Positions 1-10,858 of a DNA stretch of 64,000 nt are shown here, one piece after another (the first letter of the stretch is position 1; the number at the start of each line of letters is the position of its first letter). Source of the DNA: Polytrichum commune (Eukaryota; Streptophyta; Polytrichopsida; Polytrichales; Polytrichaceae); assembly GCA_950295325.1 (NCBI GenBank), contig OX485807.1, positions 26,943,666 to 27,007,665 on the forward strand, read 5' to 3'. The notes under the pieces are model-generated. The model did no database searches. It saw nothing but the letters and a program-made list of their open reading frames with translations, and was not told where the DNA came from. Both the position numbers and the translations under genes were made by a program.

Positions 1-150
1 TCTAAACTAGGACATGTGTCATGGCTCTATTGGTTTGATCGAATCCTAGCCTAGCTGAAATTCGATCCCAACTTGATCGAAATTCTAGTACCCTATAGAT
101 TGCCAATGGGGTCGTGATCGGGAGCATGCGCCTCTACTATACTACTCTTG
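1..150 (-). repeat. Dispersed repeat, inverted copy of 38358-38515
   Basis: Read on the minus strand, this block matches 38358-38515 over most of its length. Both contain a tagtagaggcg start, a repeated GATCA-rich middle, and an end reading accatgacacatgtcctag (minus strand here, plus strand at 38.5 kb, with small differences). No coding capacity is seen. The family is not recognised. The rest of 150-660 shows nothing I can name. Confidence 0.5.
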
Positions 151-662
151 CTCATGTTCAAGTCTAATGTGTTTTGCCATGTGGATAATTTTGATTCAAC
201 ATAATTAGCTATTTTTCTGATTAATTCAAATATGGGAGTGTTTTTTCAACAAGTTTAAAGTGGAACATTTCCACAAACCAAAACTTGACATTTTTGCCTC
301 CGTAGTTTAGGGGTAGCAAATCCTAAACATGTCTTTTGATGATTCCCAATTAATATGAAAATTTGGACTGTGAGCAGTTAGATAGATAGAAACTCCGGTC
401 CCTTTTTAGCAAGGGGCCGGCGTGAATAAAGTGTCCGTTCGTAATGTCAATGACCCGATGCCCACCGGACAAGGGGACATTGGGGCAATACTACTCTGTG
501 AGCAGTCACCTCTAACTTGCAAACATCTATATGTTTGGATCCGTCAAAAAAGCTTCAGATTTCTAGTCATAACCAGTCACTCATCCAAATGAACAACACT
601 TGTAGAAGTTATTATGTGTTTTTCTAACCATGTAAAGAACATTTCATTCGTGAGGTCTTGAA

Positions 663-766
663 CATAACATTATTCAAATTCATAACAGTGTTATGTGGGA
701 CTGACAATATTCCATGGAATATTGTCAGTCCCACACAACATTGTTATGGATCTAAATAATGTTATG
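663..766. mobile_element. Short palindromic MITE-like element
   Basis: A near-perfect 104-bp palindrome. It starts with cataacattattca and ends with the inverse, and its centre is an inverted ggaatattgtcagtcccac arm. Related sequence lies at 15349-15396 (half copy) and inside each unit of the 10859-11779 tandem array. It has no coding capacity, so it is probably a non-autonomous DNA element. The superfamily is not determined. From 780 to 1690 I see no gene, only a weak inverted repeat (gtgaggctcaa at 1300 and its complement at 1394). Confidence 0.55.
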
Positions 767-1697
767 AAGTCTTTTCTATAAGTGGACTGGTGATGTTGCA
801 TTAACAATTTGAGAAGGTGGATATCTTGATGCCACTACCACAATACCACTCGTCAATGGCTATCATGCTATTGTGGATATTTGGTGCTATCATATCTTGC
901 GGAATGTGGATCATTTGAATTTACGTTTCACATACTATTTGAATCATTGACATAAAAAATCGGTGCCATAATTAGTAACTACTCCATTTATGTTATGGTT
1001 CTAAGTTTTGACATGAACATATCTATCATATGCCCTCAAGTACATGCCATGGTTAGATGTCTTGCTCATTGAACTAGGCCTCCACCAATCTTACATGAGA
1101 TTTTATTTTATTTATTAAAAAAAAACTAATCAACTATAAGACATTAAAACTATATCGTCATTAGCTCATCGAACATTGAAATCAACATTAAAAACCTCGA
1201 ATCAATCTAGTAATAAGATCCAATCCCATTGGAATGAATGAACCACCCACCAAAAGAGAAAAGAGTTTTTGCTATCACCCCTTTACCTCCATCGCATTCG
1301 TGAGGCTCAAAAGAGCGAGATATCTAGCCTTGGGCCGCCTCAAGCAATAGTAGGTGACCCTATTTTAAAGGTACGTTGTTCTACATTGTACGATTGAGCC
1401 TCACTTTAAAGTCAATAAGGCATATGTGGAAAACACATCGGTTGTTGAAGGAAAGAAAGTATTTGGGGGCTTCCCGCCTTAAATGCAAGAGCCCCAAGTC
1501 ATCTTCAAATCATTGCCTCAATTTCTTACATTAACACTTTCGTTCCACAGCCAGGAAGAGAAAGCCACAAAGTCTTTAGAATTTTTTTGAAAGGTGAAGG
1601 GCCAATCAATGTCTACATGAAAACTTTGGAATCCTTGTCATCGTGTTTGGGAATTAGGGTCACCAATGTGTATTTTGGTGGATGAATGAGAAGTATG

Positions 1698-1954
1698 CAC
1701 ACCTTTTATAGCCCATTAGCTAGCTGGGCTAACCCATATTGTTGAGGAATTAATCTTGCCATAGCTAGGCTAGCCCATATTTTTTGAGGCCTCAATCTAG
1801 CCATAGCTAGGCTAGCCCATATTTTCTAAGGCCTCGATCTAGCCATAGCTGGGCTAGCCCATTTTTTTTGAGAACCGTTTTCAGCCATAACTGTTAGCTA
1901 TTAGGTTAGCCGCTAGCCCAAAAAGTCCGTGGGCTAGCGGCTGTACAAGGTCTG
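1698..1954. mobile_element. hAT-type MITE with internal 42-bp tandem array
   Basis: A 257-bp element flanked by a perfect 8-bp duplication GAAGTATG (1690-1697 and 1955-1962). Its termini are imperfect inverted repeats: the right end in reverse reads CAGACCTTGTACAGCC, the left end CACACCTTTTATAGCC. An 8-bp duplication with short CA-type termini is typical of the hAT superfamily. The interior is five tandem copies of a 42-bp unit beginning at about 1716, 1758, 1800, 1842 and 1884, each with a GCTAGCCCATA-like core. Confidence 0.75.
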
Positions 1955-2035
1955 GAAGTATGTTCATATGCAATAATTCCCTCTCACCGCAACTGATGAC
2001 CAATACTAAAATATTGGCATCGAGTTGTGTATTGA

Positions 2036-2480
2036 GAACTCCTCTGTGCTAGAGAGGTTGGATCTTGAGCGCTCAGAGAAAGGAGCCTTTTCCCATTGGC
2101 GGAAAAGGCGTTTATGTTGCCCACTTGTTCACTCTCGTCCACTTCACATGTGAGCTTTCAACTTGAGAGCTTTGAATTTTTACCAAACTTACAACACTTA
2201 CATGGCGCCTTGTTGGACCCCATGTGGAATGACTATGGCAAGCTTTAGGGTCACGATCTTGAGCTACCTTGTGAAGGTCTTCTTGAAATGTAAAGAGCTG
2301 AAACTCTTGTTTTGTGGGTCCCAAACCAATGAGCTTCCAAGCATGCTTTAGATTGACATGAGTTCTTCAGTTTTTGGTGCCATTCCCCCCTTGGCATCTG
2401 ACTTTGAGCATCTTCCACTTTACACTTGTCCAAACTCTTGAGAGCTTGACAGCTGGTGAAGCTCTCAATCACGGGGAGGT
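2036..2480 (-). mobile_element. Degenerate MITE related to 48881-49337
   Basis: This block reads in parallel with the reverse complement of 48881-49337. Shared landmarks in order are the gagcgctcagagaaagga region, the ccacttcaca/ccactttaca block followed by a tcaact.gagagctt segment, and the final agctctcaat. It is diverged, and its ends lack the clean TAA-flanked termini of the other copy. Ends are approximate. No protein is encoded. Confidence 0.5.
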
Positions 2481-2973
2481 CACTTCATTGTCAAGTTGAC
2501 ACCATGTGCGGACAAAGTTTGCTACCCCTGTATTACATGCCATATATAATTTTAAAATTTATGATATTTTTTCTACATATACATAACCATTGATAGTATC
2601 TTTTGTATATTTTTTGAAATTTTTAGTCATCTTTATTTTTTTAAATAAATGTTTTAGTTCAATTCTGTGTCATTCTAGTTAGAAACGGTATGTTTTATGA
2701 AAAAAACAAATCATCAAATTTAGTTACCACTTTTACCTATGTCATAGGTACTGTGTATATCTACTCATGAAAAAAATTGATAAAATTTTGACCCATTTTG
2801 GTGGTGCAACTTACCAAAAGAAGATTTCTTTTGGTCGCACGTGGTGTTCAACTTGACAATGGAGTGATCTACCCGTGCTCTCAATAGTTTGAGGTTTGAA
2901 CAAAAACTTGAAGTCAAATTCAAGTAAGATTGTCGAACTCTCCAAAATCGCACGTTCGAGCTCTCCACCCCAA

Positions 2974-3256
2974 CTTTAAGATATGTGGATGTCATTTGGT
3001 TCATTTTTCATATTTTCCAACTTCTACCAATCAGATGCATACAATAAAAACTTGTGTTGTTGTAGCAAATCTACAATAAAGCATCAACAAACATTGAATT
3101 GAAAATCGGACTTCCCTTTATGTAGTTATGATTAATGAAAGTGCATACGAGTTGCTGATTCCTTAACCGAATATGTAGGTACTCCCAATTGTGTTTACTA
3201 CTCAATGTGGAAGAGTTTGTAACATTTGAAGGCGTTATCTTATCTATTTTGAACAT
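2974..3256 (+). repeat. Dispersed MITE-like repeat, copy 1 of 3
   Basis: Matches 33835-34203 and 36025-36418. All share the opening atgtggatgtcatttggtt (or close variant), then a ttctccaac/ttccaac block, an aaaatcggacttcc block and a ctcccaattgtgt block. This copy lacks the distal part ending in the inverted terminus. Confidence 0.5.
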
Positions 3257-3386
3257 GTATTATCCCAAAATTTATCCAACAATCAAAATTAGAAACCACC
3301 ACCCATTTGTGCCAATTTCTCGCAAAGAATGGTTAATAAACACCTAACGGGCAGCTCGTACTAACATGTTGGGTGGGTTCACTTTG

Positions 3387-3513
3387 CTACTAGGAAAGGT
3401 GGGTCTACATGACACGCCAATCTAACATGAAGAGTATGAAATGACACCAACTGATGTCATTTTGGACACTTTGTGTTAGATTGACATATCATACATCCAC
3501 CTTTCCTACTAGT
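3387..3513. repeat. Foldback (inverted-repeat) element
   Basis: Two arms of about 40 bp face each other: taggaaaggtggg at the left and its complement at the right, followed inward by a shared acatgacacgccaatctaaca-like segment. The central loop contains another small palindrome (aaatgacacc/tgatgtcattt). No coding potential. From 3520 to 4115 I see nothing else. Confidence 0.45.
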
Positions 3514-4473
3514 GGTCATCATGAATTTGGACCTCCTAAGGAATAACCTTTCACGGCATAAAATTCCACCAACCAAATTGACTTGGAGAAATAAGTATGA
3601 ACACGACATATCAAGGAAAGATTCAATCATTGTGCAAAATGATTTTGTGGTAATAACAATGTTCATATGGCATATAGGTGAATGTGTGGTAACATTTATA
3701 TAATGGTATCAATGAACCGACTCGTGGCCATCAAAATTGTAATACCATTCACAGATTGATATTTGGTCAGTATATCAAGGTGAGAGAATCATTTGTATAC
3801 TCGAGTTATCATATGGGTCAAGTCCTGAAAGGTAATTTGCATTTCCTCTCAAGATAACCCCCGCACTTAAAGAAACTTGTTCATTGCAAATCATCTGGTG
3901 CGACTTGGCCACTACAACTAATGGCAAGAAAATGCATAAATAATTTATTTTAGTTGTCAACCAGAGCGTTTTGGTTACCCATTGTCCAACAACTAGAGCC
4001 AAACACCTCCAGTTGACAACCAAAATGAATCATTTATGAATTTTCTCTGCACAAGTTGCAATGGGCCAAGTCACAACGGGTGGTTGTAATGAACAACTGT
4101 TTTTTTCTAGTGTTAGCCTCAATGAGGCAATCGCCCTAAGCACATGGGCAAGGAGGCCCGCCAGCCTCCGCCTGGCGCAAGCCAAGTGGCCCCCCGCGGA
4201 TGGCCGGCGGGGGGGGGGGCGGTCAAACCCGTGGGCCCTGGCTGACCCGCCAGGCTGGGCGGTCCCGCCCACGCCTACCGCCGCCCAGCCTCCGCCACCT
4301 ACCCCCCCGCGCCAGGAAATTTCCTAGGCTGCGGGACGAAAAAAAATTTCACAGATATTTTTTCTAAAATAATACAACTAAAGGCGGTTACCTTTTGGTC
4401 CACCCAAAGCTTAAATGGGTGAGGGAAGCCCAGCTCCTCACTCATATTTCATCGCTTTCAAATACAAGTCAAT

Positions 4474-5728
4474 ATGGCCACGAGGGAGGAGGATATGATT
4501 TTAGTTTTTTTTGCCTTCATGATGGTATTTCTCACATTTCCAATTCGTAGAGCGCGTGTGCGACCAACATTAGAATTGTTGGATGGAAGTGTAGGGGCTA
4601 GGTATTTTCCTTTAATTGTTGTTTATTCGTGGATGCTACGTTTCCCGCAAAGATTGTAGTGGATACAACCGAAACAAAATATTCATTATGATGTTGTTGA
4701 GGGAGATGTGTGGCATACTACCCCGGATATGTTAGATCGGAAATACCGGATGACCTATAGGATGAGTTTTCTAGCATTTGAACAGTTGGTTGCCGAACTA
4801 ACACCATTTTTGCGTCCTACTGCGCAGATGTTTGTCAGGCCTCCTATACCCATTAGGAAGCAAGTGTGTTTAGTTATATACCGATTAGTCCATGGTTTTT
4901 TTTGCAAAGCCATGAATATGTTGTATGGTTGTGGAGAATCTACTATTAGAAAATATACCCTAATTGTTTGTAGAGAATTGTCTTATAGAAATGGATTATT
5001 TGGTATGTACATTCACGCGCCTAGAGGGCATAGAGTAATGGATACTATCCGTAAGTTTAGGGATCTTACCGGCTTGCCCAATGTGGTGGATGTTATAGAT
5101 GGCACCCACATTCCTTTGTCTACTATGCCTCAAAAGGGTTTAACCCCTATGCCTTGTGATTTTTTCAATAGAAAAAAGTTTCATAGTGTATTATTGCAAA
5201 TAGTGTACGATGCAAAGGAATTTTTTTTAAATGTGTGTGCAGGACAGCCCGGTGGAGTGCATGATACCGCTCAGTTTGCTTGGTCCAAAATCTATACGCA
5301 ATTGAGGACACGAGAGATTTTACCAGAGCCAGTTTTGGAGATTGGTGGAGTAGAAGTTCGACCGTATTTGCTTGGAGATTCCGCCTATGCTAAACCGTCT
5401 CTATCTGCTGAAGAATTTTAAGCCCAGTGTCAATGATTTCAGGTGTCAAGATAAAAGAAGGTTTGATGAGTCTTTGAATTCTGGCAGAGTTGTGATTGAA
5501 CAAACTTTTGGAGCATTGAAGAATCGATGGAGAATTTTGAAAAATTTGAATATGGGAGTAGATAAAGACGCTACAATCACTCTTGCGTGTTGTATTTTGC
5601 ATAATTACTGCGAGATATTCTCAGAGCGAGTTTCATTGCCATACAATTTTGATCAACGTGCCGATCATTTTGTTGGAGTACGTAGGGGACCTCTAAGAGT
5701 ACTGGGGATGGTCATGCTGGTAAAGTAA
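4474..5728 (+). pseudogene. Harbinger (HARBI1-like) DDE transposase, disrupted
   Basis: This encodes a transposase of the IS5/PIF/Harbinger DDE family, which cuts and pastes the element at TWA targets. The conserved order is visible: a helix-turn-helix-like N-terminal part, the first Asp in VVDVIDGTHIPLS, the second Asp in QPGGVHDTAQF, GDSAYAKP, and the Glu in VVIEQTFGALKNRWRIL. Two lesions break it. An in-frame TAG at 4657-4659 separates MATREED...RFPQRL from the main body. A one-base frame change near 5390-5400, just after GDSAYAKP, moves the catalytic Glu segment into another frame. Downstream to 5728 the frame is open. With both lesions no full enzyme can be made. The partner Myb-like ORF at 7763 remains open. 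Confidence 0.85.
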
Positions 5729-5949
5729 CGGGAGAACAGATGAGGGCAACCCTGTTGAAGCTTGGGTTGCAAGAAACCCATCTTTATGATGTATAGGATT
5801 AGTCTATGTTGTATTGTTTTATTTTAAATTATATAAATAATTGGTATAAACATTATAAAATGTGCCTTCAGTAATTTTCTTCGTTGACTGATGAAAATAT
5901 AATATGCAAATGTTAATGTTTAGAAAATATCATGATTAGAATGATATTG

Positions 5950-7246
5950 TTCTTCGTCTTTGCTAAGACACCTTTGGGAAATGCAACAAATGTCGTATTG
6001 TGGAGGTGTCGTCTTCTCCTTAATATGACAAATGACCTAAAATTTTCGTACTATCAAGGAAACTAAAAGAGCACAACAAATATGACCTTTAAAACATATG
6101 CAACGAGTTTAAACAATATAGATTATATGAAATAAGAATTAGATAGTAATGATACATGACGTTTAACATCACTAAGCAAATTGCCGTTACAAAAAAAAAA
6201 TTGTAAGTGTCTTAAGATTGTTAGTTAGGGTGGTCTAAAGAACCACAATGGGGGCCACATTTGCGGTCATTTTTGGCATGGTTTTCCACTACACTAAGTA
6301 GGATTTCATACACTTCGTACGAACACATACACTAAATAACAATATCCCTATGAAAGTAGGTTACATGAAATATAAATTCAAATACTAAATATGAACTACG
6401 GTAATATGTAGAAATTGCATGTTTTAATGTAGTTCTTTTAGGGACATGAAAATAACGAACTACAATATAAAAAGAATCGCAACATTTTTGTAGCAAATAT
6501 TCCAACATTAATTACCAACAAATTGAGAATTCGTGTTAAACGAGATACGGTGGTGGCAACATAAAATGTAAACAAACCTTAAATATCCTATTTAATGTAG
6601 TGCCAACACATGGTACATGTCACATATTTCTTATATTGAACATGCACAAAATAAATTGCTCTTAAATTTTGTAAGAATTGTTGTGAAAAAAATTTGCGAG
6701 GCACATCTTCGACACATTAATAAGAAGTGAGGACAAGTGAAGCCCAAGAGAAGACAAAAGATAAGTCAAACTTGAATTTTTTCTCAAAATGGCCCTCTTT
6801 TGGGCATGTATCAAAAAAATCAATACGTTCGATTTTTGGTGCATGGTCATTCTTCTTCGTCGAGCTTTGGTTTACACGTAGTGAGGGGCCCAAGGCTTTC
6901 ATTTTATTTTTCAGGAAATCAAACCATGAAAGTTTGACCGTGAACTTACCTTGTCCATTGCACATTCGTTACCCCAATTATCATGAAGTTTCCAATGACA
7001 AGTGAAGCTTTGAAGTAGTTCCCAAGTGAAAATGGATGTAATGTACATGTACATAACATGGATGAAAAGAATTATAGCATTTATTCCCTTTTTAATATGA
7101 GATAATGTAAGCTCTACATGTCGTATTATCAAGTGCCGCAGACGTATGAAAGTGGGAGTGTTGAACCAAGAAGACGGTGCCGCAAAAATGTATCGTAATA
7201 TCGAGGGTGTCGTAGAAACGATTGTCGTACTAACGAGGTTGGACTG
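5950..7246 (-). mobile_element. pogo/Tigger-related fragment nested in the Harbinger element
   Basis: The right part (about 6975-7246) parallels 14819-15069 block by block: the ttcccaatgacaagtgaag region, the agttcccaagtgaaaat block, a gtacataacatggatgaaa block, then the terminal atcgagggtgtcgta and gaggttggactg end followed by TA. The left part (5955-6190) parallels 13085-13500. The middle shows no transposase catalytic motif that I can read. It sits between the Harbinger transposase and its Myb-like ORF. The right end at 7246 is followed by TA, as expected for pogo elements. The left end is not resolved. Confidence 0.5.
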
Positions 7247-7762
7247 TATGGGAGCTAACAGTTTTTAATAATTACAATGTGTATATTGTAACAAATACAT
7301 AAATTGTTACAGAACGTATGCTTGAGAATCTGACAGTATACTGTGAAGACAATTATATGGAATTATACAATTGTTAGGAAAAACCTTTATGTAGTAGGTG
7401 CATTGAATGAAGTGTATAGGTAATTACATGAACACGGATTTCTAGTGACACATAATGTAATTGTATTAGCAGATAATATTCATGACTTGGGTGTAATTTG
7501 CTAAGAAAACGAATACACTTGATTATGTATATTGTAGAAGTATGTCGTGCATTAACATTCACTGTATAAAAGAAACATGTACATTTTTAGTGAAGATTGT
7601 AATTTTTATTAAACATATACATATTATATGAACTCAAGGAAATGTAATAAGAAACATATATTAACTATGATATGTAAATGCATGGCAAAGAGATATTGTT
7701 ATATTGCAATAAAATATCAAGTACAATGAAATTGGAAACTTCCAATGACAACATTGCCATAT

Positions 7763-8548
7763 CTACTTATTTAGATTTTGCATTACACTTGCAAAAAGAC
7801 TTGCCATCCTCTCCTGTGATGCTTGAGTCAGTTTAAACATCTCCAACTCCAACTGTCTATTCTCTTTCTGCATTTCAATAGCTGCCTCTAACTTCAACTC
7901 TTCAATTCTACGGGTAGACTCACAAAACCAATCCAGAGAAGCTGCCATATCATTTGACAATCTTCTCTTCTTGACAGGTTGTCCCCGGACTCCAGGCAAG
8001 TTTGCAGCTCTAGTTCGAGGAGAATCCGGTTCCTCCTCTCGACCCTCTTGTGTTGCCTCTTTTTCTTGAGATGGAACTTGTTCTTCTACACCCACATGTT
8101 CGCCATTGTCCATCCCACCGGGCACACCATCCGCCTTGGTGGTACCAGAGAGTACCGCATCGATGATGTTAAACCAAATCCACTGGGATCCTGCATTGTC
8201 ACCCGTGACATTGTGGAGTTTCTTTTCCTTGTGATAGTGCCGCTTGAGCTTGCCCCATTTGTCCCTAATTTGACTCCAAGTCCTCCTTGCCTCATTAGGA
8301 TGCTCCCTCAAAATTTGCTCCCTAATCCTCTCCCAATTTTGTTGCTTAAACACAGTTGTGCCAAAGCTCTCAATCCTCTCCTTCACCAATTCTATGAGAA
8401 ATTTGGTGGCACCATGGGTCCACTCCCTAGCCGGAAGAGATGAGGAACCTAAACCCGAAATTTCGTCATTGGTAGGGAGAGATGGAGTCCCCAAAATTGG
8501 AGGGGATGCAAGTACTACTTTCCCCAAATAACCCAAGCCTTCCTCCAT
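7763..8548 (-). CDS. Myb/SANT-like (trihelix-type) protein of the Harbinger element
   Basis: An uninterrupted ORF of 261 codons from the ATG at 8548 (MEEGLGYLGK). An in-frame ATG lies further upstream at 8686, but the intervening residues are low-complexity His/Phe-rich and unlike the family, so I prefer the inner start. Residues about 39-130 form a Myb/SANT-like DNA-binding domain, with spaced aromatic residues in NWERIREQI, RRTWSQIRDKWGKLKRHY and WIWFNIID. An acidic spacer and a basic VKKRRLS patch follow. The C-terminus, with many Glu and Leu (RRIEELKLEAAIEMQKE...), is predicted to be coiled coil. In plant Harbinger elements this second protein binds the ends and helps bring the transposase into the nucleus. 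Here it is intact beside a broken transposase. A co-opted host gene cannot be excluded. Confidence 0.7.
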   Translation of the reverse strand: MEEGLGYLGKVVLASPPILGTPSLPTNDEISGLGSSSLPAREWTHGATKFLIELVKERIESFGTTVFKQQNWERIREQILREHPNEARRTWSQIRDKWGKLKRHYHKEKKLHNVTGDNAGSQWIWFNIIDAVLSGTTKADGVPGGMDNGEHVGVEEQVPSQEKEATQEGREEEPDSPRTRAANLPGVRGQPVKKRRLSNDMAASLDWFCESTRRIEELKLEAAIEMQKENRQLELEMFKLTQASQERMASLFASVMQNLNK

Positions 8549-8960
8549 GATTAAAAAAAAAAAATGCCCAACTTGAGGGTGTCGTGGAAGAAAGAAAGCC
8601 CAAATGTGGGTGTGAATATGAGAGAAGAGAAATGGGTGTGAGTATGAGTGAAGAGGAAGTGAATGATGTGGATGTTTAGTGTTCAAACTTGTGCTTAAGT
8701 ATGTTTTGGGGAGGGGATGGAGAGGGGTGCTAAAGTTACTTGTCTTGTCTTGCTGGGCTCATTAGTTACTGACAGCTGGGGTGAGATTTTTAAAGGACCT
8801 AGTGGCGGAGGGCGGCGAAGCCTGCAACCCCGGGGCTGGGGCGGAGGTCCGCCCTCGCCGGCGGAGGGCAGAGGGGTCTGTTCCGGCCGGATGAGATTCA
8901 TCCAGCCCGCCAGGCGGAGCGGCACAGAATGGCTCATGTGCGCGGCACCAATGTGGTCCC

Positions 8961-10850
8961 TTACACCTCTTTAGCAGCACACATTGTGTTTAGCCACCCT
9001 TCCACATGGGTGGCCATTGCCTCGTCGCCCTATAGCATTGGGCGTCACCCCGAGGTCCACTTCTACAAGGGCATCTCAGGTCACTCCAATTAGGAATATG
9101 ACATTCTTGGTGGCAACGCTTCTAAAAAAAAGTGAACACAAATAGATATTTGGTATAATGAAATTGGACCATGTGCATAAACTATATTATTAACTAGTCT
9201 ATATAACTATAGTTATTGCAATTGAAAGACCTATGTGATCATCAAAAAGAAAGAGACATATCAACTCTAATATTAGAGCTTAAGATGACGAGGATATTTG
9301 TGATACATAATGGCTCACCAAAATATTGTATTTTAGTAAAATTGGACACGTTTCAAGGTCTGGACCTTTTTTATTAGCTCAATTCTATGAGCCGATACAT
9401 TAATATCACACTTTCAAGTTATAGTATATTTGAATTTCCCTCATACATTTAAGACACATCGACCAAGTCGCACACATACTTGATCAAACAAGTTACACTT
9501 CATGGCATGCGAAAGAAGGTTCAAAACACTCGGCTCGCACAAGCTTTTAATCAAGGTGTGAGGATCCCCACTAAGTGTTGTCGTGCATTGCCAATTATGA
9601 TGGAGTTTTATAAGTATTTGGGACTCCATTGGTTTCATGATAACATTGCTACTTAAATGTTATGTATGCAACATGACATTTTAAGCATATTCTTTCACTA
9701 ATTCCAAAGCCCACATCCATGGCACCCTGGGGGTGCCGTTTTGATTCATAAACCCTTGAAGGTTTAACCTTGGATGACAAACACATGTTTATTTCAAAAC
9801 TCGTGTGATTCTCCAAGTGCACAAATTCCCATAATCAGTTTAGGTTGTGTGTATGGGCATAAATTCAGGTGGAAAAAAAATGCATTCCTATTTAAAATGT
9901 ATTTTCATAAGAAGACTTGATTTGACATGAAAAATATACAACATGAGATGATTTGGCCTACATAAATTTTTTGATGTAGTAGTAGATACATGAACTCTAA
10001 CAACACATTTTAAACAACACGATCTTAGATTCAATACAATTATGGTCCAAATTGTGTGGTTTTGGACCATGGTTGTGTCAATTCTACTAGTGTTGTTTGA
10101 AACATGGTTGTTTGGACCAATGCCATCTACTAGTGACCCAAAGAATAACCTTTCCAATGAGACACATGATGAGCACATGGAAACCACAAAACCACCTGGA
10201 AAAAGGCCCCGGATGACATGGTCTAACAAGTAGAGCTTTAAGGTGTCTATGTAAACTTGACATCCATTTGGAAGGTGAAAGCCTGGATAATTAATTATGG
10301 CATTGATTAAGTTTGTTAATTAATGTCCCTAAGTCTTGACTCTTGTTGCACTACTGTACTCTCCAATGCAACCACTCCATTTCCCGCCACTTCAACTACC
10401 TAAAAAGTGTAAACACTACAAACATATGAATCATGGGTAAGTGACGCACGACACTGAAAATTTATCCTACGTCACAAGAGGTTTGCAAACTACTGGTCAC
10501 AGTGATTAAATTTGCATATTTCTTCCAATGACGGAAAGGCCAATTGCCGAGGACTATGGCATGCTCCTAGTGACATATGACGTGTCACGAGTCGATTGAA
10601 CCGTGCACCGAATGTCACGAAAGCGTCATAAAAGTCAATAAAACAAATCCCAGTTCCTTGTCATTATTCTACTGGCAAGTATTTGTGACCTGTCATTTAG
10701 GACAGGCCAGAAATTGTGGTGAGCAGGATGCCAAGTCATCACGGCCCAATCCGGTCAAAGCACACGTGCAGTTAAAGGCGACTACATGGCAACTTTGAAG
10801 ATCTTCTTCGGTTAATTCCCGGCACTTACAAGGTGGTGGGGGGGGGGGGC
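8961..10850. other. Gene-free interval
   Basis: I see no credible gene, RNA gene or element boundary here. Open frames are short, lack recognisable motifs and overlap each other. A 12-base G run lies at 10838-10849, next to the start of the tandem array. Confidence 0.5.
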
Positions 10851-10858
10851 TAAATACT

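Larger units (their letters stand above)
4116..8960. mobile_element. PIF/Harbinger transposon, two-gene type, decayed
   Basis: The element is defined by a DDE transposase on the plus strand (4474-5728) and a convergent Myb/SANT-like ORF on the minus strand (7763-8548), the standard two-gene layout of plant PIF/Harbinger elements. Proposed ends are flanked by TTA (4113-4115 and 8961-8963), the trinucleotide this superfamily duplicates. The two ends share a GCACATG(G/A)GC and CCGCCTGGCG subterminal pattern in inverted orientation but are diverged, so the exact boundaries are inferred. GC-rich subterminal blocks lie at 4140-4320 and 8800-8950, in contrast to the AT-rich interior. Confidence 0.55.

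Noticed and set aside
1300-1404. Inverted gtgaggctcaa pair as a small MITE
   Set aside because: Only 11 bp of arm, no target duplication and no second copy found, so not listed as an element.
4061-4327. GC-rich open frame in both directions near the Harbinger left end
   Set aside because: It is a composition effect of the GC-rich subterminal block. The Pro/Arg-rich peptides match nothing and lie across the element boundary.
7979-8443. 154-codon plus-strand frame opposite the Myb-like ORF
   Set aside because: It is an antisense shadow of the minus-strand Myb/SANT coding sequence, with no domain of its own.
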